In this document: positions 8,381 through 16,338 of the stretch, one piece after another
Layout: the number at the start of each line of letters is the position of its first letter
Numbering within the stretch: position 1 is the stretch's first letter
Made by a program: the position numbers and the translations under genes
Notes under the pieces: generated by a model
Seen by the model: only the letters and a program-made list of their open reading frames with translations
Databases searched by the model: none
What the model was told of the DNA's origin: nothing
Assembly: GCF_003025555.1 (NCBI RefSeq)
Contig: NZ_PYMH01000009.1
Location: 62,001-126,000, forward strand
Direction of reading: 5' to 3'
Length of the DNA stretch: 64,000 nucleotides
Origin: Photobacterium lutimaris
Lineage (GTDB): Bacteria > Pseudomonadota > Gammaproteobacteria > Enterobacterales > Vibrionaceae

Positions 8381-9112
8381 TCATTGCCCAGTCCAAGGCT
8401 GGGCAAGCCCATATTCCAGCGGACTTCTGTAGAAGCTGTCTAGTAGCCTATGGTGGCGCTTTTCCTCTTGGTCGAGATAGCGGCAAAAGGACAATAGATC
8501 GCGGTTGATCAATGCACTGCTGCCAAATGTTGCCTCTAATTGGTAAGAGCGACGGATGATCTGCGCATTCACATTCCGGTTCTTCGGTAATGCATGATTA
8601 TAGGTTTCAATGGCATCTACCCTGTTAATCACGTTTTTCACATAAGGCACACTTTTCACGAAGTTCTTTTCGGCCAAGCCATTGATATGTGGAATCGATA
8701 AGTAGCAATCCCTCTCAGACAGGAGGTCCAAGTAATAGCCGATATCCTTATTTGTCCTTGCCACCAGGTAACAGTGCGTATTTCTTTCGACTTCCTGGGT
8801 ATAAAACGCTTCCAGCTCTTGCATCGTTTTAAAATAGACAAGCAACTCAAAGCCATCTTTACAAACCAACTCGATACCCGGGATGTTACTCATCCCTATT
8901 TCGCATGCCGCTGCAGCTCCCCTGATATCATTGTGATCGGTAATAGAAATCAAATGGGGTTTATCTGACAGGAAAGACAGTAAAGAGGGAGAAATGGTGA
9001 TTCCCTCAGAGACTGTGGTATGTAAGTGGAAATCAAGATAAATAAACCTTTCCCTTGGCTTAAAAGTATAAAAGCTAGAAAAAAAACCAGATAATTTATC
9101 AAATTCAATCAT
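8381..9112 (-). CDS. PHP-domain putative metal-dependent phosphoesterase
   Basis: A 243-residue protein with the N-terminal PHP (polymerase and histidinol phosphatase) metal-binding signature: H29-L-H31, then S-I-T-D59-H60-N61 and GIE81. PHP proteins are usually phosphoesterases or nucleases that bind two or three metals. The C-terminal half has no recognised domain, so the substrate is unknown. The start at 9112 has a strong GGAGGGGG ribosome site about 13 bases upstream. It stands alone, divergent from the Lon-like protease gene, and its 3' end nearly touches dsbB; a hairpin (GCCCAG...CTGGGC) lies inside its last codons and may help end transcription. Confidence 0.75.
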   Translation of the reverse strand: MIEFDKLSGFFSSFYTFKPRERFIYLDFHLHTTVSEGITISPSLLSFLSDKPHLISITDHNDIRGAAAACEIGMSNIPGIELVCKDGFELLVYFKTMQELEAFYTQEVERNTHCYLVARTNKDIGYYLDLLSERDCYLSIPHINGLAEKNFVKSVPYVKNVINRVDAIETYNHALPKNRNVNAQIIRRSYQLEATFGSSALINRDLLSFCRYLDQEEKRHHRLLDSFYRSPLEYGLAQPWTGQ

Positions 9113-9274
9113 AGTTCATGCCCCCTCCATAAAGATAGGAGAAATTCCCTGCTTTAAACCTCTACATACCAATATTTCACTCTCTGCTATCGACTACAAA
9201 AGTTGAGTCACCCAATTGCTCTATTGATTATTATACTTAGCGATATCTCAATATCTGCCGGATCAGCCGATGCT

Positions 9275-11764
9275 ATGAAGAGTTTACGCTCTAAGACCAA
9301 CCAACAACGTAAAGCAAAGGTTTCATCCCGCTATTCCGCTCAAGTCGGTCAAGTGACAGCGGAGACCAAACTCAAAGCAACCGAACTGTTCCATCCTTGC
9401 GATCCCGCTCTTTTCGACTTCAAGACGACAGAAGAAATAGACTCAACAGATAACCCTCTAGGGTTAAAACGCGCCGCTGAGGCCATCAAGCTCGGCATAG
9501 GGATCCCGAATAAGGGGTTCAATATCTTTGTCATGGGTTCTGCGGGACTTGGTAAGCTTTCGATGACCAAACAGCTGCTATCCCAACATTTCGATACTGA
9601 TAAGACACTCTCTGACTGGTGTTACGTCAATAACTTCGCCAACAACAGCAAACCCGTTGCTCTCCAGTTACCTGCGGGAATGGGGCTCCGGCTAAAAGAG
9701 AATCTCCAGGTGCTGATCGAAGGGCTGAAAAAAACCGTGCCTTCATTATTACAAAATGACAAATTCATCAACAGCATCGACAAGCTGCAAAATGAGCTCA
9801 ACGGCAAAGAAATCGCGGCGTTCCAGGCAATCGAAGCACGAGCTAAAGCCAAAAGTTGTATCTTAAAGCGCTCACATAAAGGCTATGTCATTCACCCGGT
9901 CAAAAAAGACAAAGTTATCAGCAAAGAGGAGTTCGAGAAGCTCCCAGAAGACGAACGGAAAGTGATCGATGAGTCGGTCGAAGAGCTAAGGCAGATGCTC
10001 GTCAACCTGATCAAGCAAGTACCGTTTTGGGATCAGGAAATGAGGGGCAAAAAAGATCAGCTGGAAAGAGAGTTTGTAGCCAGTACACTCGATTACCTTA
10101 TTGGGCAACTCCCAGCCGATATCATGGCCGTCGAATGTATCGAACAGCACATCGAAAAACTCAAGCAACATATCCTTAATAACATCCCCCTGTTCAACGG
10201 TAGCCTTGAGACCGAGGTGAACGAATATACCGGACAAAAGCTTAGCTTTAGTCCCTTCACCATCTACGAAGTCAATATTATTGTCGATAACAGTCAGCAC
10301 AATTCCCCCCCGGTGATATATGAAGATAATCCGACCTACGCCAACTTAATCGGCCGGATCGAACACAAGGGTGAACTCGGCACTTTCATCACCAATTTCA
10401 CCCTAATCAAGCCAGGGGCGTTTCATCGAGCCAACGGCGGCTACCTGATCATCGACGTGATCCAACTGCTCAACAAGCCCTTTGTTTGGGATGTTTTCAA
10501 GCGCACTTTACTGTCTGAAGAAATCAAAATCCAACCGCTCGAGCAACAGCTCAGTGTCACAGCACTTACCGCGCTAGAGCCGGATGCAATACCTATCGAT
10601 ATCAAAGTTATCTTGGTCGGCGATCGTATGACTTACTACCTGCTCAAGCGTTACGATCCCGACTTTGGCCAGATGTTCAAAGTCCAGGCCGATTGTTCAG
10701 AAGAGATCAGCCGTACACCGGAATCCTGCCGGCTCTTCTCGAGATTTATCAAGGCGCTGCAAACGGAGGTACAGGCACGGCCACTCGACCGTAGTGCGGT
10801 GGCAAGGCTCATCGAGCATGCTTCTCGGCTGGTTGAAGACGGCGAAAAAATGACACTGCATCGGGACACGATAAGCGGGATCATGCTCGAGGCAAATTAC
10901 TGGGCAGAGCAACAGGCCCTTAAGCTGATCACCGCCGCTGCAGTTGAACAGGCAATTGACACCCGCCGATTTCGGAGTAGCTACCTCAAAGAATGCATAA
11001 CGGATAACATTCACCGCGGGATCAGCCAGATTCAGGTTGAGGGTGAAACCATCGGCCAAATAAACGGCCTGTCGGTGATCTGCCTTGACGACTGCCTGTT
11101 TGGCCGTCCAAGCCGGATCACCGCAGCTGTGCACCTCGGTCAAAGCAGTGTTATCAATATCGAGCGGGAGGTTGATCTCAGCGGTCCGAGCCACTCCAAA
11201 GGAGTCATGATCCTGACCGCCTTCCTGCGCGAACAATACGAGCAGCAGCAGCCACTCGCCTTTTCGGCCACCCTTACCTTCGAGCAGTCCTACGGTATTG
11301 TCGACGGTGACAGTGCATCAGCAGCCGAACTCTGTGCACTCTTATCAGCTATTGCACAAGTCCCGCTAAAACAAAGTATTGCCGTAACCGGTGCCATCGA
11401 TCAGCATGGCAATATTGAAGCCATCGGCGGGGTCAACGAAAAAATCGAAGGCTTCTTTGATATCTGCAACGCTGATGGCCTGACCGGGGAACAAGGCGTG
11501 ATCATTCCGAAAACCAACACCGTCCACTTGATGGTCAACCAACAAGTCCGCCAGTCAGTGGCCAAGGGGCAGTTTCATATATGGGCTGTTGATCATATTC
11601 ATCAAATAATGGCACTGCTCACCGACCAACAAATGGGAACACCAAATACCAAAGGCCACTATCCGCCCCATAGCATCAATGCCGCAATTGTTTTACGGAT
11701 CAAGCAAATGAACAAGGCACTCAGCCATGCGATAAACCGTTCCCGAACGGGCCCGAAACGCTAA
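9275..11764 (+). CDS. Lon-family ATP-dependent protease (LonB/LonP type)
   Basis: About 829 residues from ATG 9275. The frame opens earlier at TTG 9203, but that start has no ribosome site and would add a hydrophobic stretch; ATG 9275 is preferred, though its own ribosome site is weak too. It is one of the gammaproteobacterial Lon-like proteases that lack the classical LAN N-domain. An AAA+ module comes first (Walker A GSAGLGK, K94), interrupted by a charged helical insert (about 140-300). The C-terminal Lon protease domain keeps the Ser680 (DGDSAS) / Lys723 (GGVNEK) dyad. Oddly, Walker A has Leu95 in place of Ser/Thr and Walker B reads LIID394-V395 instead of DE. It degrades unknown cytoplasmic substrates; true Lon is elsewhere. 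Confidence 0.85.
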   Translation: MKSLRSKTNQQRKAKVSSRYSAQVGQVTAETKLKATELFHPCDPALFDFKTTEEIDSTDNPLGLKRAAEAIKLGIGIPNKGFNIFVMGSAGLGKLSMTKQLLSQHFDTDKTLSDWCYVNNFANNSKPVALQLPAGMGLRLKENLQVLIEGLKKTVPSLLQNDKFINSIDKLQNELNGKEIAAFQAIEARAKAKSCILKRSHKGYVIHPVKKDKVISKEEFEKLPEDERKVIDESVEELRQMLVNLIKQVPFWDQEMRGKKDQLEREFVASTLDYLIGQLPADIMAVECIEQHIEKLKQHILNNIPLFNGSLETEVNEYTGQKLSFSPFTIYEVNIIVDNSQHNSPPVIYEDNPTYANLIGRIEHKGELGTFITNFTLIKPGAFHRANGGYLIIDVIQLLNKPFVWDVFKRTLLSEEIKIQPLEQQLSVTALTALEPDAIPIDIKVILVGDRMTYYLLKRYDPDFGQMFKVQADCSEEISRTPESCRLFSRFIKALQTEVQARPLDRSAVARLIEHASRLVEDGEKMTLHRDTISGIMLEANYWAEQQALKLITAAAVEQAIDTRRFRSSYLKECITDNIHRGISQIQVEGETIGQINGLSVICLDDCLFGRPSRITAAVHLGQSSVINIEREVDLSGPSHSKGVMILTAFLREQYEQQQPLAFSATLTFEQSYGIVDGDSASAAELCALLSAIAQVPLKQSIAVTGAIDQHGNIEAIGGVNEKIEGFFDICNADGLTGEQGVIIPKTNTVHLMVNQQVRQSVAKGQFHIWAVDHIHQIMALLTDQQMGTPNTKGHYPPHSINAAIVLRIKQMNKALSHAINRSRTGPKR

Positions 11765-11842
11765 GCCAAAGCACCAAAAAAAGGCGGACTGCTCATCAAA
11801 TAATGCGGGGACAAATATTCAATTGTCCAATCGTCAGATACA

Positions 11843-11873
11843 AAAAAGCCCGTTGATAATCAACGGGCTTTTT
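11843..11873. terminator. Terminator for tRNA-Ser and the Lon-like gene
   Basis: Perfect 14-bp stem (11843-11856 with 11860-11873), loop TAA, with A-run and T-run on either side, so it works in both directions. It lies 10 bases past the tRNA 3' end. Confidence 0.92.
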
Positions 11874-11882
11874 CATGAAATG

Positions 11883-11970
11883 TGGCGGTGAGTGAGAGAT
11901 TCGAACTCTCGATACGTTGCCGTATACACACTTTCCAGGCGTGCTCCTTCAGCCACTCGGACAACTCACC
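11883..11970 (-). tRNA. tRNA-Ser (anticodon GGA)
   Basis: An 88-nt class II tRNA read on the minus strand: acceptor GGTGAGT pairs with ACTCACC, discriminator G and encoded CCA at 11885-11883, a long variable arm, T-loop TTCGAAT, and anticodon stem CACGC/GTGTG around loop CTGGAAA, giving anticodon GGA for UCC/UCU serine codons. Single gene, with its own promoter and terminator. Confidence 0.97.
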
Positions 11971-12010
11971 AAATTGTCGTGCCAAGGCATAGCGCCTCAA
12001 CAGGGTCGCT

Positions 12011-12039
12011 ACTATAGTGGCTGGGATGGTAAAGGTCAA
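12011..12039 (-). promoter_or_regulatory. sigma70 promoter of tRNA-Ser
   Basis: On the minus strand TTGACC (12039-12034), a 17-base spacer and TATAGT (12016-12011), followed by a GC-rich stretch. Predicted start about 34 bases before the tRNA. The GC-rich discriminator is typical of stringently controlled stable RNA promoters. Confidence 0.85.
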
Positions 12040-12217
12040 CAAAAAACATAGCACAATCAACCAAGTGTTCACAATTGCAGCAAAGGTCTTGATTTACATG
12101 TGAACAGTCCCACCTTCTTCACTAGCCTGTTACTATATGGGGATAAACCTACATCGTGTTCATCCAGCGACAATTTACGTTGGACAAACCCAGAGACAAA
12201 ACTTACGAGAGCGAATT

Positions 12218-12805
12218 ATGTCTTCATCTTTACGCACACTGCTGGAAAACCCACAACTGGCTCAACAGTTGCTTTCTGAAGCCCAGACCCGTGGTTTTGT
12301 TACCGCAATGGCTGCTGCACCACATTTGATCAACCCATCCGAATGGCTGGCTTTCATGTGGGGCGGCGAAGAAACCTCTCCTTTTAACAGCCAAGAAGAT
12401 CTAGAAGTCTATGCCAACGCCATTATTGACTTATGGAACGAAAGTCGTGAAGCCTTACTGGAAGGCAGCTGGCACTGGCCGGAAGGCTGTTCGCTCGATG
12501 ATAAAGAGCTGGTATCTAGCGATACCCGTGACTTTGCAGAAGGCCTACTGCAAGGCTGGCAGCTATCTCGCGATGACTGGGAAACCATCATGCCAGAAGA
12601 GAGCGAGAACAATGCCCTGCTTGGCGGCGTTTTACTTTGCTTCAGCCTGTTGTACGATCCAGAAAATGCAATGGAAGCCCTTTCCCAGGAAGGTGCGGAC
12701 GGCCTTGCCCAGTTCGAAGAAATCTTCGCTTCTGTCCCAACCATGCTATGTGGCCTGACAATTCGTGCCTACCAGCTGGTCAACGAAGACGAAGCTGAAG
12801 CGTAA
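12218..12805 (+). CDS. UPF0149 (YecA/YgfB) family protein
   Basis: A 195-residue protein from ATG 12218 (GAGAGCG ribosome site); an upstream in-frame ATG at 12137 has none. The stretch around residues 23-47 (GFVTAMAAAPHLI, EWLAFMWGG) aligns by eye with the E. coli YecA core (GLLTAV...EQWLVAVWGG), which places it in the UPF0149 family. Unlike YecA it has no C-terminal SEC-C zinc motif and ends in an acidic tail. Function unknown. It stands alone, followed by a bidirectional terminator. Confidence 0.7.
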   Translation: MSSSLRTLLENPQLAQQLLSEAQTRGFVTAMAAAPHLINPSEWLAFMWGGEETSPFNSQEDLEVYANAIIDLWNESREALLEGSWHWPEGCSLDDKELVSSDTRDFAEGLLQGWQLSRDDWETIMPEESENNALLGGVLLCFSLLYDPENAMEALSQEGADGLAQFEEIFASVPTMLCGLTIRAYQLVNEDEAEA

Positions 12806-12822
12806 TCGCCCAAATCCCAAAG

Positions 12823-12851
12823 AAAAGGCGGTAATTGAGTGACCGCCTTTT
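12823..12851. terminator. Bidirectional terminator
   Basis: Stem of 10 bp (12823-12832 with 12842-12851), 9-base loop, A-run and T-run on the two sides, between the converging UPF0149 gene and the symporter gene. Confidence 0.88.
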
Positions 12852-12859
12852 TTATCAGG

Positions 12860-13723
12860 CTAACGAGCAAACAGCGAGCGTAAACGTCCTCTCTGATAGC
12901 GGTAGATCATCACCGCGACCGGAATATTCATCAACACCCCATACAATAATGGCGTCAATGCCAACTCAGGCTGCCCGAGCTGAACCACGGCGACAAAAAT
13001 CGCAGTCCCCGCATTCTGGATCCCCACCTCAATCGCCAACGTCGTGGTCAACACCGGTCCGCCGTTGAGCAAACGGGCAACAATAGCCCCAAGCGCCATA
13101 CCCAACAGGCACAAGGCAACCGCGACAACCGAAGCGCTGGAAAATAGCTGCTGAAACACCTGGCTATTCACCGCCAGGGTAATGGCAACCGTGAACATCA
13201 GCACCCAAACCGATGAGTGCCCAGCCCACTTGGCAAAACTCGCAAACCGCTTGCCACGCCCCACATGGTTACTCACCATGCCGATGGTGACAGGCACCAG
13301 CGTCACCATGACGAGCTGCAAAATCGCCGTTTTGACTGGCAGCACCAACTGGGAGTCGCTCAGAACCACAGGAAGTAGCAAAGGGAGACTGAATGGGATA
13401 ACCACGCTGCTCACTGCCGTCATCGAAATGGACAGTGCGGTATTGCCGCCGGACAGATGGGTGATCACATTGGACGATGCCCCGCCAGGAGCCAGTGCCA
13501 GAAGCCACAGGCCAACGGCCACCACTTCCGGCAGACCGAGAAAGTGTATCAGGGCCAGTGCAATCAGCGGCAAGCCAGCCAATTGTGCAACCAAACCAGA
13601 AAAAATAGATAGCGGATAACGACCAACCCGCTTAAAGTCAGCCAAAGACAGCGTCAAACCAACACAATACATCATCCATGCCAGCGCAATTGGCAAAGCG
13701 ACTGTGAGCATTGTCTGTCCCAT
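12860..13723 (-). CDS. Bile acid:sodium symporter (BASS/SBF) family transporter
   Basis: A 287-residue integral membrane protein with about nine to ten hydrophobic segments. The motifs LALAPGGASSNVITHLSGG near residues 75-95 and EVGIQNAGTAI near 231-241 are characteristic of the SBF-like / BASS family, where they form the crossed helices that bind Na+. The likely role is Na+-coupled uptake of an organic anion such as a keto acid; the substrate cannot be read from sequence. The start at ATG 13723 is the first Met before the first helix, with AAAGGGGG just upstream. Stands alone between two terminators. Confidence 0.85.
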   Translation of the reverse strand: MGQTMLTVALPIALAWMMYCVGLTLSLADFKRVGRYPLSIFSGLVAQLAGLPLIALALIHFLGLPEVVAVGLWLLALAPGGASSNVITHLSGGNTALSISMTAVSSVVIPFSLPLLLPVVLSDSQLVLPVKTAILQLVMVTLVPVTIGMVSNHVGRGKRFASFAKWAGHSSVWVLMFTVAITLAVNSQVFQQLFSSASVVAVALCLLGMALGAIVARLLNGGPVLTTTLAIEVGIQNAGTAIFVAVVQLGQPELALTPLLYGVLMNIPVAVMIYRYQRGRLRSLFAR

Positions 13724-13773
13724 GAAAGCCCCCTTTGTTAAACCTCTAATCCAACATCAGCTGTAGCATATAA

Positions 13774-13800
13774 AAAAGAGCGACCGATGGTCGCTCTTTT
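13774..13800. terminator. Terminator after nadA
   Basis: Perfect 12-bp stem (13774-13785 with 13789-13800), loop GAT, A-run and T-run on both sides; lies just past the nadA stop on the minus strand. Confidence 0.9.
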
Positions 13801-13824
13801 ATCTGTTCGCTATCAGTTAACCGT

Positions 13825-14886
13825 TTACGCGTTGCCTTTCACGCTCACCTGGAGTTGGGCGGCAAAGTCCAACATACGGTTAAGCGGGATCAAAGATTTT
13901 TCGCGTAGTGACTCATCAACGAAGATTTCATGCAGTTCTCCGCCTTCACGCAAGCCCTGCTCAATCGCTTTGAGGCCGTTCATTGCCATCCAAGGACAAT
14001 GAGCACAGCTACGACAAGTGGCACCAGCGCCTGCTGTCGGCGCTTCGATAAGTTCTTTACCCGGTACCATCTGCTGCATCTTGAAGAAGATGCCTTTATC
14101 GGTTGCCACAATCAACTTTTGCTGAGGCAACGACTTAGCAGCTTTAATCAACTGGCTGGTTGAGCCAACCGCATCCGCCAGAGCCACCACACTTGCTGGC
14201 GATTCCGGGTGAACCAGAATAGCGGCATCTGGATGCAAATGCTTCATATCACGCAAGGCTTTAGCCGAGAACTCGTCATGAACGACACATTCCCCTTGCC
14301 ACAACAACATCTCAGCACCGGTTTCTTTGGCGATATAAGAACCTAGGTGGCGGTCTGGGCCCCAGATAATTTTCTTGTCTTCACTATCAAGGTGCTCGAC
14401 AATTTCCAATGCGATACTCGAGGTCACGACCCAGTCTGCTCGGGCTTTTACTGCCGCAGAGGTATTGGCGTAAACCACCACCGTATGATCCGGGTGGTCA
14501 TCACAGAATTTGCTAAATTCTTCAATCGGGCAACCAAGATCAAGTGAACACTCAGCCTCTAGCGTTGGCATCAGTACGCGCTTTTCCGGGGTTAGGATCT
14601 TGGCCGACTCACCCATGAAGCGCACGCCACAGATCACGAGCGTTTGGGCTGGATGCTGGTTACCAAACTTGGCCATTTCCAGCGAGTCACCAACGAACCC
14701 TCCGGTTTCTTCTGCCAGTGCCTGGATTTCAGGATCGGTATAATAGTGGGCCACCAGCACTGCATCTTTTTCCTTAAGCAATGCCTTGATTTTTGCCTTG
14801 TATGCTTGCTGCTCATCGGCAGTTAGCGGAGTTGGCTTAGGTGGAAACGGGTAAACCATTTCAGAGGGATCAAAAGTAAGACTCAT
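13825..14886 (-). CDS. nadA: Quinolinate synthase A
   Basis: A 353-residue [4Fe-4S] quinolinate synthase (E. coli 347 aa) that condenses iminoaspartate with dihydroxyacetone phosphate in NAD biosynthesis. Visible signatures: HYYTDPEIQ near residue 47, CGVRFMGESAKIL near 86, Cys113 in AECSLDLGCP, and the C-terminal CRSCAHC cluster, which supplies a further iron-sulfur ligand. It lies directly downstream of the tol-pal operon, as in many enterics and vibrios, but a strong hairpin at 14964-14983 separates it from cpoB, so it is probably transcribed on its own. Confidence 0.96.
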   Translation of the reverse strand: MSLTFDPSEMVYPFPPKPTPLTADEQQAYKAKIKALLKEKDAVLVAHYYTDPEIQALAEETGGFVGDSLEMAKFGNQHPAQTLVICGVRFMGESAKILTPEKRVLMPTLEAECSLDLGCPIEEFSKFCDDHPDHTVVVYANTSAAVKARADWVVTSSIALEIVEHLDSEDKKIIWGPDRHLGSYIAKETGAEMLLWQGECVVHDEFSAKALRDMKHLHPDAAILVHPESPASVVALADAVGSTSQLIKAAKSLPQQKLIVATDKGIFFKMQQMVPGKELIEAPTAGAGATCRSCAHCPWMAMNGLKAIEQGLREGGELHEIFVDESLREKSLIPLNRMLDFAAQLQVSVKGNA

Positions 14887-14963
14887 AGCTCGCTTGCTCT
14901 ATTGCTGTCCATGTACACTCCGCGCATTATACACCGCAAACGTTCAAATATCATGGATCAAAA

Positions 14964-14986
14964 AAGGCCGGTTAACCGGCCTTCTT
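14964..14986 (-). terminator. Terminator of the tol-pal operon
   Basis: A 20-base perfect palindrome AAGGCCGGTTAACCGGCCTT (14964-14983), with an A-run to its left that becomes a U-tract on the minus strand. Confidence 0.85.
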
Positions 14987-15006
14987 AACTACATGCGAGC
15001 TAGCGC

Positions 15007-15753
15007 TTAGAGCTTATCGAGATTGCTTTGCGCCTGACGTGAACTGGTTGAGTCCGGGTAGGTCGAAATAACTTGCTGGTAGTATTTTTTCGCATCTTCC
15101 GGCTTCTTGCTACGCTCGGCAATAATACCAAGCTTCAACAATGCATCAGCGCGCTTGTTGGACTTTTCAACACTGGCAACAGCGGTGAATTGCTCTGTCG
15201 CTTCAGACAGTTGGTTTTGAGTAAAATAGAGCTGGCCAAGCCAGTAATGGGCATTCGGCTTGTAGCTTGATTCAGGGTACGTGACCAAAAACGCTTTGAA
15301 AGCGGTGATCGCGCCGGAGTAATCCTTCTCTTTTAGGATCAGGTTAACCGCGGATTCATACGCTTCATTCTCGCCCAGATTACTGGAGTAAACTTCGGTA
15401 CTTGCTTTATCCGATGCTGGCTCTTCAGCCGCCTTTGCCTGGGGCTGACGACTCAGGCTGTCAACCTCACGGTAGAGCTCGCGCTGACGTTCAAGCATCT
15501 GGCTGAGATCATAGCTGTTTCTTTCTACGATCCCTCGCAGCTCATCCATTTCGGTTGCCAGCTGATCCAGTTGCCGTTGCATATCCAACTGCACCTGGTT
15601 GCGTGCCTCAATCATCCTTTCCAGACGTTCCAGGCTACCGCCCTGCGCACTGTTACCGCTGATTTCAGTAACAGGAGCAGGTGCGGCGACCACTTGGGTC
15701 GCCGCACCAACCAGCAACGTTAATGCGAGCTTTCGCATTGTGTTACTGTTCAT
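15007..15753 (-). CDS. cpoB: Cell division coordinator CpoB (YbgF)
   Basis: A 248-residue periplasmic protein. A signal peptide ends near residue 24 (TQVVAA), then a coiled-coil trimerisation segment (about 35-95), a charged linker, and C-terminal TPR repeats (about 125-245; YWLGQLYFTQNQLSEAT, ALLKLGIIAERSKKP). CpoB links peptidoglycan synthesis by PBP1B to Tol-driven outer-membrane constriction. Last gene of the tol-pal operon, 19 bases after pal. ATG 15753 is used; an internal ATG five codons later would also leave an intact signal peptide. Confidence 0.93.
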   Translation of the reverse strand: MNSNTMRKLALTLLVGAATQVVAAPAPVTEISGNSAQGGSLERLERMIEARNQVQLDMQRQLDQLATEMDELRGIVERNSYDLSQMLERQRELYREVDSLSRQPQAKAAEEPASDKASTEVYSSNLGENEAYESAVNLILKEKDYSGAITAFKAFLVTYPESSYKPNAHYWLGQLYFTQNQLSEATEQFTAVASVEKSNKRADALLKLGIIAERSKKPEDAKKYYQQVISTYPDSTSSRQAQSNLDKL

Positions 15754-15772
15754 CGTAATTACCTATTATGGC

Positions 15773-16303
15773 TTAGTAAACCAGAACCGAACGACGGTTC
15801 TTGGCGTAGTCAGCTTCAGTATGGCCAAGGACTAGTGGCTTTTCCTCACCGTAGCTAACAATTGAGATCTGGCTTGCAGATACACCCAACGCCTGAAGGT
15901 ACTTAGCAACTGCGTTAGCACGACGCTCACCTAGGGCGATGTTGTACTCAGGCGTACCACGCTCATCGGCGTGACCTTCAACAATCACGTTAACTGCCGC
16001 GTTGTCACGAAGGTATTCAGCGTGAGCGGTCAGCAAGTCCTGGTAGTCAGGCTGGATTTCAGCGTTGTCAAACTTGAAGTAAATAGTTTGTTCTTGACGT
16101 AGCTGCTGGCTGCGTAGCTCCTGCTCAGAAAGCACTGGCTCTTGCTCAACCGGTGATGTTACTACCGTAGACTGCTCTGTAGTCGAACCGGTATTGGTTT
16201 CTGAAGCTGCTGAGCTATCAGTGCTGTCACTAGAGCTACACGCCGCTAGAGTGAACATTGGCAGCGCAATTGCCAAGCCCTTTAAAACTTTGTTCAGTTG
16301 CAT
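15773..16303 (-). CDS. pal: Peptidoglycan-associated lipoprotein Pal
   Basis: A 176-residue outer-membrane lipoprotein. The signal peptide ends in a lipobox LAAC with the acylated Cys at residue 22, followed by a Ser/Thr-rich linker to about residue 60. The OmpA-like peptidoglycan-binding domain follows (VEGHADERGTPEYN, ALGERRANAV). Pal anchors the outer membrane to murein and is moved by TolB/TolA at the division site. Lies between tolB and cpoB in the usual order. Confidence 0.97.
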   Translation of the reverse strand: MQLNKVLKGLAIALPMFTLAACSSSDSTDSSAASETNTGSTTEQSTVVTSPVEQEPVLSEQELRSQQLRQEQTIYFKFDNAEIQPDYQDLLTAHAEYLRDNAAVNVIVEGHADERGTPEYNIALGERRANAVAKYLQALGVSASQISIVSYGEEKPLVLGHTEADYAKNRRSVLVY

Positions 16304-16338
16304 TTTATTTTCCTTTTTTATTGCTAGTTGCTACTAAC

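Noticed and set aside
12137..12217. N-terminal extension of the UPF0149 protein
   Set aside because: The upstream ATG has no ribosome site and the extension has no family similarity; ATG 12218 fits better.
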